From NCBI GenBank assembly GCA_964404605.1, contig CAYOKT010000035.1:1-30587 (forward strand): a DNA stretch of 30,587 nucleotides. The letters are read 5' to 3'. Within the stretch, counting starts at the first letter, position 1. Each line of letters starts with the position of its first letter. The position numbers and the translations under genes are program-made. Positions 22,039-30,550 of the stretch are shown here, piece by piece. This stretch comes from CAYOKT01 sp964404605. Its GTDB lineage: Bacteria > Electryoneota > Electryoneia > Electryoneales > Electryoneaceae. The notes under the pieces are model-generated. The model did no database searches and had not been told where the DNA came from. It was given only the letters and a program-made list of their open reading frames with translations.

Positions 22039-22062
22039 GAGATTTAGCCGAACCGAACACTG

Positions 22063-22569
22063 ATGAAGATTACCGCACTGGAAGAATATGGTCTCCGTTG
22101 TATGGTGCAGCTCGCGCGCGCCGGCATGGATTCGCCCCTCACCCTGGCCGAGATCAGCGAGCGTGAGGGGCTGACCGTGCCCTATGCCGGCAAGCTGCTG
22201 AGCATTCTCCGCAGGTCCGGCCTGGTCCGGGCGGAGCGCGGGAGAAACGGCGGCTTCACGCTTTCCAGGCCGCCCGGCAGGATTCGCCTCAGCGATGTGT
22301 TCCAAGCGCTGGGCGAACCGATGTTCGGCAGCTCGTACTGCGAACGGTACCGGAAGGCGGGGGAGGAGGAGTGTATACACCTGGAGGACTGTGTCGTCCG
22401 GGATGTCTGGTCCACCTTCCACGCCCTGTTGTCGGATGTCCTTCGCGGGGTAACTCTCGAAGACCTGGCGTCGAAACGGGGAGCCGGGAAGCTCGACCTG
22501 CTCGCCATCGCCGAGAGGCGCAGGCGCGAAGAAGCTGGGACCGGCGGTCTCTCCAACTTCGAATGGTAG
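22063..22569 (+). CDS. Rrf2 family transcription regulator, probable Fe-S-sensing SUF regulator
   Basis: A 168-residue winged-helix regulator with the Rrf2 N-terminus MKITALEEYGLRCMVQLA, the LAEISEREGLTVPYAGKLLSIL helix-turn-helix and the wing RGRNGGFTLSRPP. Three cysteines in the usual cluster-binding region, Cys93, Cys104 and Cys110, are spaced C-x10-C-x5-C; IscR has C-x5-C-x5-C. They could bind a [2Fe-2S] cluster whose occupancy controls repression of the SUF genes that follow. The C-terminal tail (GAGKLDLLAIAERRRREEAG) extends beyond the core fold. SufC begins about 50 bases after the stop. SufR- or IscR-like function is inferred from position and cysteines. Confidence 0.93.
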   Translation: MKITALEEYGLRCMVQLARAGMDSPLTLAEISEREGLTVPYAGKLLSILRRSGLVRAERGRNGGFTLSRPPGRIRLSDVFQALGEPMFGSSYCERYRKAGEEECIHLEDCVVRDVWSTFHALLSDVLRGVTLEDLASKRGAGKLDLLAIAERRRREEAGTGGLSNFEW

Positions 22570-22621
22570 CCGCCGGGTGAAGAGACTTGACAGGAAAAAG
22601 AGAGAAGAGAAAGGACCGATC

Positions 22622-23380
<759 letters not shown>

Positions 23381-23402
23381 AAGGCGGCCACCGGAGGATA
23401 CC

Positions 23403-24833
23403 ATGACGGATGTTCTCGATAAGAACACCCCCCTTCGCGGGATCAACGAGGATTACGCCGGCAAGTACGGCTTCCATGACCCGGAAGACTACTTCCACAA
23501 GGGCGCCAAGGGGGTCAACCACGAAGTCGTGGAGATGATGTCCCGGATGAAGGGCGAGCCCGACTGGATGAGGGAATTCCGGCACAAGGCGCTGGACATC
23601 TTCCTCGCCAAGCCGATGCCGGGTTGGGGGAACACGGAACTGCTGGGGAGTATCGATTTCGACGACATCTACTACTACGTCCGACCGGTCGAAAAGCAGG
23701 GCACGACCTGGGAGGAGGTCCCCGAGTACATCAAGCGGACCTTCGACCGGCTCGGGATCCCGGAGGCGGAGCGAAAGTTCCTCGCGGGTGTCTCGGCGCA
23801 GTACGAGTCCGAGGTGGTCTACCACAATGTCCGCGAGGACCTGGCGAAGCTGGGAGTCCTCTTCAGCGATCTCGACACCGGCCTGCGGGAACACCCGGAG
23901 ATCGTGAAGAAATACTTCTCCACGGTCATTCCCCCCACGGACAACAAGTTCGCGGCGCTCAACTCGGCGGTCTGGTCCGGCGGCTCCTTCGTCTACGTTC
24001 CCCCGGGCGTGGAGGTCAATGTGCCCCTGCAGGCCTATTTCCGCATCAACACGGAGAACATGGGCCAGTTCGAGCGCACGCTGATCATTGCGGATAAAGG
24101 CTCGCGGGTCCACTACATCGAGGGCTGCACCGCGCCGGTCTACACCACCAACAGCCTGCACTCGGCGGTGGTCGAACTGATCGCCCTCGAGGGGTCGTAC
24201 ATCCGCTACTCGACGATTCAGAACTGGTCGAACAACGTGTACAACCTCGTCACCAAGCGGGCGATGGCCCACAAGAACGCCACCGTGGAGTGGGTGGATG
24301 GCAACATCGGCTCGCAAATGACGATGAAGTACCCCTGCATCTACCTCGTCGGCGAGGGGGCGAAGGGGGAGATCCTTTCGGTCGCCTTCGCGGGGAAGAA
24401 TCAGCACCAGGACAGCGGCGCCAAGGTGATCCACGCGGCGTCGAACACCAGCAGCCGGGTCACCTCGAAATCCATCTCCAGGAACGGCGGCCGGGCCTCC
24501 TACCGGGGGCTGGTCAAGGTCTACCCCAACGTGAAGAACGTGAAGGTGAACGTCGAGTGCGACGCCCTCCTGCTGGATGAGTCTTCGCGCACGGACACTT
24601 ACCCGACGATGGAGATCGACGCCGATGATGTCAGCATCGAGCACGAGGCGAGTGTGAGCAAGGTGGCCGAGGAGCAGCTCTTCTACCTGCAGAGCCGCGG
24701 GTTGACCGAGGACGAAGCCCGTTTGCTGATCGTGAACGGCTTCATCAACCCCTTCGTCAAGGAGTTGCCGATGGAATACGCCATCGAACTCAACCGCCTG
24801 ATCGAACTCGAGATGGAAGGGTCCGTGGGCTGA
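23403..24833 (+). CDS. sufB: Fe-S cluster assembly scaffold SufB
   Basis: SufB (476 aa, normal length), the part of the SufBC2D scaffold on which sulphur and iron are assembled. The right-handed beta-helix core contains EGCTAPVY with Cys242, IQNWSNNVYNLVTKRA, and GKNQHQDSGAKVIH. Cys386 in VECDALL and the EHE motif at 413-415 correspond to the region of the SufD interface where the nascent cluster is held in the Escherichia coli protein. GGAGG lies close before the ATG. It is flanked by sufC and sufD in the usual C-B-D order found in many non-enterobacterial SUF operons. Confidence 0.97.
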   Translation: MTDVLDKNTPLRGINEDYAGKYGFHDPEDYFHKGAKGVNHEVVEMMSRMKGEPDWMREFRHKALDIFLAKPMPGWGNTELLGSIDFDDIYYYVRPVEKQGTTWEEVPEYIKRTFDRLGIPEAERKFLAGVSAQYESEVVYHNVREDLAKLGVLFSDLDTGLREHPEIVKKYFSTVIPPTDNKFAALNSAVWSGGSFVYVPPGVEVNVPLQAYFRINTENMGQFERTLIIADKGSRVHYIEGCTAPVYTTNSLHSAVVELIALEGSYIRYSTIQNWSNNVYNLVTKRAMAHKNATVEWVDGNIGSQMTMKYPCIYLVGEGAKGEILSVAFAGKNQHQDSGAKVIHAASNTSSRVTSKSISRNGGRASYRGLVKVYPNVKNVKVNVECDALLLDESSRTDTYPTMEIDADDVSIEHEASVSKVAEEQLFYLQSRGLTEDEARLLIVNGFINPFVKELPMEYAIELNRLIELEMEGSVG

Positions 24834-24904
24834 AGGGCGCGCCGGAAAGGCAGCGGGCGCCCCGTGCGTCAGCCGCCTGGACGGCGGGAAGGGAAACGAA
24901 CAGT

Positions 24905-26212
24905 GTGCGAACGATGAAAGGCGAAAGCGTGCAGCAGACCGCGTTGACATTCCGGGCCATCGCGCGGGGTGAGCCGGCGTGGCTCCATGACCTGCGGCGG
25001 CGGGCGTGGGAGGTGTACCGGGAATCACCCCTGCCGGACCGTGTGCGCCACCTGTGGCGCTACACCGATCCCCGGGTCTTCCTGCCGGAGGGGCTGGAAG
25101 ACCTCATGGATATCCTGCCTCCGGGGGGGAACGGAAAGATGGTTGAAACCCCCTCGCTGCCCCCGGAATACGCCGGGTTCGGCACCCATCGCGCGGATCG
25201 TACCGTCTTGACGGTCCTCGAGCCGGGGTTGCGCGAAAAGGGAGTGGTGCTGGCGGATCTCGCCGGGGCGGTACGGGAGCGCGGTGAGCTGGTCTCCGAA
25301 CACCTCGCCCGGCTGGTCGGCGGGGAGTTCGGCAAGTTCGAGGCGCTCAACCTGGCGCTGTGGAACACCGGCCTGTTCCTGTTCGTTCCGCCCAACGTGA
25401 CCATCGAGAAGCCCATCTATCTCCACCGCCACCCCACGGGTGCGGTGACGATTACCCGTCTGCTGGTCGTCGTCGGAGACAACAGCGAGGTGACGTTCGT
25501 GGATGACTATCGCTGCCGGTGCCGCGAGGTGGGCGCGCAGGTGAACAGCGTGGTCGAAGTGGTCGCGGGGGACGACGCCCGCGTCCGTTTCGCCCGGTTG
25601 AACCGCCTGCCGGAGGGTCATAGTACCCACCTGACTCAGCGGGTGCATATCGGCCGGAATACGGATTATATCGGAACTTCCGTCTCCCTCGGCGGCGGGT
25701 TGACCAAGGTCAACACCGGCACGACCCTCGCGGGGCGGGGAGCGAACGCCCGCTGGTTCGGCGTGCTGATGGGAAACGGGAAGCAGCACGTTGACATGCA
25801 CACCCTGCACCATCACACGGCAGGGGAGACTTGGTCGAACCTGGACTACAAGGTGGGTCTGAAAGACCGGGCCGTCTCTTCCTACACCGGCCTGATCCGC
25901 ATTGAAGAGCACGCCGCACGCTGCGAAGCATACCAGGAGAACCGCAACCTGCTGCTCAACGAGGGGACGCGGGCGGAGTCCATCCCGGAGCTGGAGATCA
26001 TCAACGACGATGTCCGCTGCTCCCACGGGGTCACGGTGGGCCGGCTCGACCCGGAGCAGGTCTTTTACCTGAACAGCCGCGGCATCGAACGAAGCGAAGC
26101 GGTGAAGATGATCATGTCTGGGTTCTTCGAGCCCGGTCTGCGACAGATCCCGGAGGCCTTGCGTGAGGTTTCCCACCGGCAATTACAGGAAAAACTGGAA
26201 GAATTGGCATGA
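24905..26212 (+). CDS. sufD: Fe-S cluster assembly protein SufD
   Basis: SufD (435 aa), the SufB paralogue of the SufBC2D complex, involved in iron entry and complex stability. An N-terminal helical region with WRYTDPRVF is followed by the beta-helix core (FEALNLALWNTGLFLFVPPNV) and the C-terminal IINDDVRCSHGVTVGRLDPEQVFYLNSRGI. His374 in the CSHG motif corresponds to the functionally important histidine of E. coli SufD. The GTG at 24905 is 11 bases after GGAAGGG; ATG 24914 is possible but farther from that site. A 71-base gap separates it from sufB. Its stop overlaps the Rieske gene start by four bases. Confidence 0.96.
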   Translation: MRTMKGESVQQTALTFRAIARGEPAWLHDLRRRAWEVYRESPLPDRVRHLWRYTDPRVFLPEGLEDLMDILPPGGNGKMVETPSLPPEYAGFGTHRADRTVLTVLEPGLREKGVVLADLAGAVRERGELVSEHLARLVGGEFGKFEALNLALWNTGLFLFVPPNVTIEKPIYLHRHPTGAVTITRLLVVVGDNSEVTFVDDYRCRCREVGAQVNSVVEVVAGDDARVRFARLNRLPEGHSTHLTQRVHIGRNTDYIGTSVSLGGGLTKVNTGTTLAGRGANARWFGVLMGNGKQHVDMHTLHHHTAGETWSNLDYKVGLKDRAVSSYTGLIRIEEHAARCEAYQENRNLLLNEGTRAESIPELEIINDDVRCSHGVTVGRLDPEQVFYLNSRGIERSEAVKMIMSGFFEPGLRQIPEALREVSHRQLQEKLEELA

Positions 26213-26526
26213 ACAGGGATTTCATGAAAGTATGCCGGCTGGAGGAGGTCGGCGACGGGGCCACCCGGCTGGTCGTGGTGAACGGCACCAAGGTGCTGCT
26301 GGCCCGCGAGGGCGACGCTGTCTACGGCCTCAGCCCCTACTGCACCCATGACGGGGGAGAGCTGTACGCCGAGAAGGTGGTGGACGGCGAGCTGGAGTGC
26401 CCCCGTCACGGCGCCCGCTTCGACATCCACACGGGGAAGGCGACCCGGATGCCCGCCGTCTTCGGCCTGAACACCTACGAGGTCAAGGTGGAGAACGGCG
26501 ATGTGTACGTCGAGGCGTTGGACTGA
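26209..26526 (+). CDS. Rieske [2Fe-2S] ferredoxin
   Basis: A 105-residue stand-alone Rieske protein of the non-haem dioxygenase ferredoxin type. The two ligand motifs are C-x-H (Cys45, His47, in PYCTHDGG) and C-x2-H (Cys64, His67, in CPRHGARFD). The second cysteine pair that forms a disulfide in respiratory Rieske proteins is absent. There is no signal peptide, so it is cytoplasmic. Its ATG overlaps the sufD stop (ATGA), so it is coupled to the scaffold genes. An electron-transfer role in cluster assembly or repair is reasonable, but its partner is unknown. No oxygenase gene lies nearby. Confidence 0.94.
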   Translation: MNRDFMKVCRLEEVGDGATRLVVVNGTKVLLAREGDAVYGLSPYCTHDGGELYAEKVVDGELECPRHGARFDIHTGKATRMPAVFGLNTYEVKVENGDVYVEALD

Positions 26527-26653
26527 ACCGGCCGGATGCGAGATCATACTACCCCGGTGTGTAAACCGGGGCTCGAAGAAACCTTCGAGTGTCACTTGAA
26601 GTGTCGAGCGGAACAGCTCACGGTTCGAGCACTCAGGGGGTCAGGCGGAAGCG
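26527..26653 (+). other. Structured intergenic RNA region before sufS
   Basis: This 127-base gap holds CCCCGGT (26552-26558) paired with ACCGGGG (26565-26571). It is followed directly by CTCGAAG (26572-26578) paired with CTTCGAG (26583-26589) around AAAC, then CACTT-G-AAGTG. GCTCGAA (26571-26577) could alternatively pair with TTCGAGC (26624-26630). There is no T tract, so it is not a standard terminator. It may be a processing or stability element, or a switch within the SUF mRNA. Confidence 0.5.
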
Positions 26654-27934
26654 ATGTCCATTGAGGATGGAAGAGCGGCGGTGATCACGGCGAGGGAGAG
26701 GGGCGGCTTTTCGCCCGCGGCCGTCGCCGAAGAGTTCCCGATCCTCTCTCGCCAGGTGCGGGGCAAGAGGCTCGTCTATCTCGACAACGCCGCGACGACC
26801 CAGAAGCCGCGCCGGGTGATCGAGGCGTTGATCGGTTACTATCAGCGGTACAACGCCAACGTTCATCGCGGCATCCACACCCTCGCGGAGGAGGCGACGG
26901 CCGCCTATGAGCGGGCCCGGGATGCCGTCGCGCGCTTTCTCGGCGGTCTGCCTCGCGAGGAGGTGATCTTCACCCGCGGGACGACGGAATCCATCAACCT
27001 CGTCGCCCGCTCCTGGGCGCGGAACGAACTCAAGCCCGGGGATCGCATTCTTCTCACCCGGATGGAGCACCATGCCAACCTCGTCCCGTGGCTGATGGTG
27101 GCGAAATGGACCGGCGCGGAGATCCGGTACATCCCGCTGGACGGCGAGGGGCGGCTCGACCTCTCCCGGCTGGACGTCCTGTTGACACCGCGCACGAAGC
27201 TCGTCGCCCTCACCCAGATGTCCAATGTCCTCGGCACGATCAACCCGGTGGAGGAGATCGCCCGCGCCGCGAAGCGCCGGGGAGCCGTGGTGCTCGTGGA
27301 CGGCGCCCAGGGAGCGCCGCACATGCCGGTGGATCTCATGTCCCTCGGGGTGGACTTCTACGCTTTTTCGGGCCACAAGATGCTCGGTCCCACGGGGATC
27401 GGCGTGCTCTGGGGGCGCGCCGGGCTGCTCGAGAAGATGGAGCCGTTCAACGCCGGCGGGGAGATGATCGGCGAGGTCACCTTCGAGAGCGCCACCTGGG
27501 CGGAGCTGCCCCACAAGTTCGAGGGCGGCACGCCGAACATCGCCGGCGCAATCGGGTTGGAGGCGGCGATAGAATACCTCGAAGCCCTCGGCATGGAGGC
27601 CGTGCGGCGGCACGAGGTGGAATTGACCCGCCTCGCCCTCGACACCCTGCTCGCCCTCGGCTTCGTCACCATTTACGGGCCGAAAGACGTCCGCAGCCGC
27701 GGCGGGGCGGTCAGCTTCACCGTGGATGGAGTGCACCCGCACGACCTGGCGACGATTCTCGACACCCGGGGCGTCGCGATTCGCGCCGGGCATCACTGCG
27801 CCCAACCCCTGCACGATCTGCTTGGGGTCAACGCCACCGCGCGCGCGAGTTTCTACCTTTACAATACGCGCGAGGACGTCGAGGCGTTCGCCGGCGCCCT
27901 GCGCGATGCGAAGGAGATGTTTCACCGTGAATGA
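26654..27934 (+). CDS. sufS: Cysteine desulfurase SufS
   Basis: A PLP-dependent group II cysteine desulfurase (426 aa) that takes sulphur from L-cysteine as a persulfide for SUF assembly. The family segments YLDNAATTQKPRRVIEAL, HRGIHTLAEEAT and RMEHHANLVPW are present. The PLP lysine is Lys242 in SGHKMLGPTG, and the active-site cysteine is Cys382 in RAGHHCAQPL, in the short-loop arrangement of SufS rather than IscS. The first 25 residues are a variable extension. GGCGGAAGC before the ATG is a weak ribosome site. The gene overlaps sufU by eight bases, so desulfurase and acceptor are coupled. Confidence 0.96.
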   Translation: MSIEDGRAAVITARERGGFSPAAVAEEFPILSRQVRGKRLVYLDNAATTQKPRRVIEALIGYYQRYNANVHRGIHTLAEEATAAYERARDAVARFLGGLPREEVIFTRGTTESINLVARSWARNELKPGDRILLTRMEHHANLVPWLMVAKWTGAEIRYIPLDGEGRLDLSRLDVLLTPRTKLVALTQMSNVLGTINPVEEIARAAKRRGAVVLVDGAQGAPHMPVDLMSLGVDFYAFSGHKMLGPTGIGVLWGRAGLLEKMEPFNAGGEMIGEVTFESATWAELPHKFEGGTPNIAGAIGLEAAIEYLEALGMEAVRRHEVELTRLALDTLLALGFVTIYGPKDVRSRGGAVSFTVDGVHPHDLATILDTRGVAIRAGHHCAQPLHDLLGVNATARASFYLYNTREDVEAFAGALRDAKEMFHRE

Positions 27935-28412
27935 CGGCGACCTGCAGGAACTCTACCGGGACATCATCCTCGAGCACTACCACTATCCCCGCGGGCGCAA
28001 GCACGTTGAGGCCCCCGATATCCACAACGAGGGGAAGAACCCCGTCTGCGGCGATGAGATCGAGCTGGAGGTCAAGCTGAACGGGGACGTGGTGGAGCAG
28101 GTCGGGGTGCACTGCGCGGGCTGCGCGATCTCGGTCGCCTCCGGGTCGATGCTCAGCGAAATCGTCGAGGGGAAGAGCATCGGGGAGGTCAAGCGCATCG
28201 CGCAGGTGGTCAAGGCGATGCTCACCGGTGCTGATCTGCCTGAAGGCGTGGATCCCGCCGATCTCGGCGACCTCGAAGTGCTGCAGGGCGTGCGGAACTT
28301 CCCGGTGCGCATCAAGTGCGCGCTGCTCGCCTGGACGACCCTCGTCGAGGGGCTCGAGAACTACGAGAGCGGCAACGGTGCTGCTCTAGCGAAGCCGGCC
28401 ACCACGGAGTGA
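27927..28412 (+). CDS. sufU: Sulphur acceptor / zinc-dependent sulfurtransferase SufU
   Basis: A 161-residue SufU protein that accepts persulfide sulphur from SufS and passes it to SufBCD. The zinc ligands Cys41, Asp43, Cys66 and Cys131 match the pattern of Bacillus subtilis SufU (41, 43, 66, 128). The GD-loop and the about 20-residue insertion before the last cysteine separate SufU from IscU. The GTG start at 27927 follows an excellent AAGGAG and overlaps the end of sufS; the frame opens earlier only inside sufS. The last 15 residues are an unconserved Ala/Thr-rich tail. It is the final gene of the SUF operon. Confidence 0.95.
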   Translation: MNDGDLQELYRDIILEHYHYPRGRKHVEAPDIHNEGKNPVCGDEIELEVKLNGDVVEQVGVHCAGCAISVASGSMLSEIVEGKSIGEVKRIAQVVKAMLTGADLPEGVDPADLGDLEVLQGVRNFPVRIKCALLAWTTLVEGLENYESGNGAALAKPATTE

Positions 28413-28480
28413 TTTGCCCGGAGGGGAACGCTGAGGATCGATGTCGAGCCAGTTTGCGTGACTGCATGAAGATGTCGATG

Positions 28481-28653
28481 CCCGGGGAAGATGCATCCCG
28501 GGAATTCAGGGGCACGGCGCGCCGTGCCCTTACAATACTGTTTTTTCAGAGGTAGCCCGGGGTCGTTGACCCCGGGATCCTCTGTTCTCCCGGCGACACG
28601 TCGCCGGGCTACATCGCTGTCAGACCTTGTCATCGGAGCTGACAGGGCTACCC
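28481..28653. repeat. Cluster of palindromic repeats between convergent genes
   Basis: At least five inverted repeats stand in a row. CCCGGG occurs at 28481-28486 and 28497-28502. An 18-bp perfect palindrome, GGCACGGCGCGCCGTGCC, is at 28511-28528. A 9-bp stem is formed by 28556-28564 with 28568-28576, and another by 28589-28597 with 28600-28608. A hairpin is formed by 28625-28632 with 28640-28647 (one mismatch). Parts are repeated at 29-88. A TTTTTT run at 28541-28546 follows the second palindrome, but 12 bases away. The cluster sits between sufU (plus) and the symporter (minus) and probably serves both as a termination zone. The rest of this 254-base gap holds no gene I can see. Confidence 0.85.
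28552..28612. repeat. 61-bp element with 9-bp terminal inverted repeats
   Basis: GTAGCCCGG at 28552-28560 and CCGGGCTAC at 28604-28612 are perfect inverted ends of a 61-bp unit that contains two further 9-bp hairpins. The size and ends resemble small non-autonomous palindromic elements. No target-site duplication is evident and no second complete copy is present in the window. Confidence 0.6.
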
Positions 28654-28666
28654 TGACGGCGCCGTC

Positions 28667-30163
28667 CTATTCTCTCCCCTCCATCACCTTCCGCATCTTC
28701 TCGGCTCCTTCCGGCGGCCGGGTGAGCAGGCTGACAACCACCGTGACGACCAGGCTGAGGAAAAAGGCGGGGACCAGCTCGTACAGGCGGGACTTCAGGG
28801 CCGGGGTGTAATACCAGAGGATCGTCGCCACCGTCCCCGTGATCAGCCCGGCGATGACCCCGGCGCGGGTCGTTCTCTTCCAGAACAGGGCGAGGATGGA
28901 GGTCGGCCCGATCGCCGCGCCCAGCCCCGCCCAGGCGAAGAGCACCAGCCAGAAGACCACTTTTTCCGCCACCGCGCCGAATCCCAACGCCGCGAGCACC
29001 AGCAGCACGACCACGATGCGGCTGAGCAGGACCAGCCGTTTCTGGGGCAGTGTCTGTCCTCTCTTCAGCACCTTCTCATAGACGTCGCGGACCACGCTCG
29101 AGGCGGCGACCAGGAGCTGGGAGTCCGCCGTCGACATGATCGCCGCGAAAATCGAGGCGACCACTACACCGAAGAGCAGCGGGTGCAGGTGCTGCTGCGC
29201 GAGGATGGGGTACAGCTTCTCCGTGTCCCCGCCGGGCAGTTGCGACGCCGCGGGGAACAGGGCGCGCCCCACCAGCCCGACATAGAGGGCGCCCAGCCCC
29301 ATGACGATGTTCCAGGCGGTGCCGAGGACGGCGCTCGTGCGGAGCTGCTTCGCATCGCGGATCGCCATGTAACGGACGAGGATGTGCGGGTTGCCCGGCG
29401 ATCCGAGCCCGATTCCGAGGAAGCCGATCAACGCTCCCAGCCCGATCGCCGCGGGGTCGAGCAGCGACGGGTCGAGGGCGGCGAGCGTCTCCCGCACGAT
29501 TCCCCAGCCGCCCATGTGGACGATGGCGGTGATCGGCAGCACGACGAGGGCGACGATCATCAGGAGAGCCTGGAAAACGTCCGTCAGGCTGACCGCGAGG
29601 AAGCCTCCGAGCAGGGTGTAGAGGAGGACGATGCCGGCGGTGAGCAGGACCCCGGTGGTCGGCTGCAGGCCGAACCCCGCGGCGAAGGCCTTGCCGCCGC
29701 CCGCGAACTGCGCCGCGACATAGCTCACCATGAAGAGGAGGATGATCACCGCGAGGAGGATTCGCAGCACGCCCCGCCGGTCCTCGAAGCGCTCGGCGTA
29801 GAAATCGGGCAGCGTGATGCAGTCGTACGATTCGCTGAACCGCCGCAGGCGGGGGGCGTAGAGCAGGAAGAGGAAGAACTCCACGGTGATGTATCCGGCG
29901 AGTGCCCACACCGCCGAGGCGCCCATTTTGTACGCGATCCCGGTGAAACCGATCAGCAGCCAGGCGCTGCGCCCGCTGGCGACGGCGGAGAGGGCGACGA
30001 CATATCGGTGCAGTTTCCGTCCGGCGAGGAAGAACTCGCCGAGGCCCGCCGAGGCCCGGCGGCTGGCATAGAATCCGATCCCGATGATCAGCACCAGGTA
30101 GGTGATGAACGCCCCCCAGGCCGGGGCGCCGGCGGATACCGCCTGTGCGGGGGTCGGCTCCAT
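28667..30163 (-). CDS. Sodium:solute symporter (SSS/SLC5 family, PutP-like)
   Basis: A 498-residue inner-membrane protein with about 13 predicted hydrophobic helices in the LeuT-type fold of sodium:solute symporters. The N-terminal helix ITYLVLIIGIGFYASRR, the FFLAGRKLHRYVVALSAVASGRSAWLLIG segment of the broken first core helix, and FAAIMSTADSQLLVAAS near residue 343, which carries the Ser-Thr of the Na2 site, are all present. PutP-type proline transport is the nearest assignment by eye, but the substrate cannot be told; other organic solutes are possible. AGGAGGG lies five bases before the ATG. The gene upstream on this strand ends 78 bases away. Its 3' end faces the SUF operon across the palindrome cluster. 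Confidence 0.92.
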   Translation of the reverse strand: MEPTPAQAVSAGAPAWGAFITYLVLIIGIGFYASRRASAGLGEFFLAGRKLHRYVVALSAVASGRSAWLLIGFTGIAYKMGASAVWALAGYITVEFFLFLLYAPRLRRFSESYDCITLPDFYAERFEDRRGVLRILLAVIILLFMVSYVAAQFAGGGKAFAAGFGLQPTTGVLLTAGIVLLYTLLGGFLAVSLTDVFQALLMIVALVVLPITAIVHMGGWGIVRETLAALDPSLLDPAAIGLGALIGFLGIGLGSPGNPHILVRYMAIRDAKQLRTSAVLGTAWNIVMGLGALYVGLVGRALFPAASQLPGGDTEKLYPILAQQHLHPLLFGVVVASIFAAIMSTADSQLLVAASSVVRDVYEKVLKRGQTLPQKRLVLLSRIVVVLLVLAALGFGAVAEKVVFWLVLFAWAGLGAAIGPTSILALFWKRTTRAGVIAGLITGTVATILWYYTPALKSRLYELVPAFFLSLVVTVVVSLLTRPPEGAEKMRKVMEGRE

Positions 30164-30241
30164 GGAACCCTCCTGTGTCGTCGGAACGGCGCGTCAAACC
30201 GGGCCAGCAGACCGGGTCAGGGGAAAAGGGTGCAGCGCGGC

Positions 30242-30550
30242 TCAGGAGTTCTCGAGCCGGCGCCGTACGGCTTCCATCTTCCCCTCCATGGTCAGCGGCT
30301 TGTCACGGCGGTCATCGATCTTGATCACGCTGCCGATGCGCGGCGCACCCATCGCGGCCAGTGTTTCATGCATCTTCGCGACCAGCTCGAGGCAGACCGT
30401 GAGGTCGCCCTCGAGGGTGGTGAACATCGGGCCGAGTTCCCAGCGCACCCTGCCGTCCCGGCGGACCACCTCCAGCGCCGCCGCGACATAGTCCGAAACG
30501 CTCGCCGAGCCGGTGCCCGAAGGGGCTATGCTGACTGCGACCATGGCCAT
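30242..30550 (-). CDS. MTH1187/YkoF-type thiamine-binding family protein (UPF0045)
   Basis: A 102-residue ferredoxin-like-fold protein of the MTH1187 (DUF77/UPF0045) family. The sequence shows the family landmarks: VAVSIAPSGTGSASVSDYVAAALEVV at the N-terminus, the ELGPMFTTLEGDL strand with its central Thr-Leu-Glu-Gly, and VIKIDDRRDKPLTMEGKM at the C-terminus. Members bind thiamine or related ligands and form tetramers. The biological role is unclear. ATG 30550 follows GGGAG; ATG 30544 is an alternative. It is probably cotranscribed with the symporter, which could hint at a shared transport or metabolite-sensing role, though this is weak. The final 37 bases of the window show no gene. Confidence 0.88.
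   Translation of the reverse strand: MAMVAVSIAPSGTGSASVSDYVAAALEVVRRDGRVRWELGPMFTTLEGDLTVCLELVAKMHETLAAMGAPRIGSVIKIDDRRDKPLTMEGKMEAVRRRLENS

Noticed and set aside
21924..22166. An 80-codon plus-strand frame running through the SUF leader into the Rrf2 gene.
   Set aside because: It overlaps the Rrf2 coding start in another frame, crosses the promoter and hairpin, and has no ribosome binding site. I treat the region as regulatory.
28481..28653. CRISPR array.
   Set aside because: The repeats here are unlike one another, each is a self-palindrome, and there is no regular repeat-spacer spacing or cas gene.
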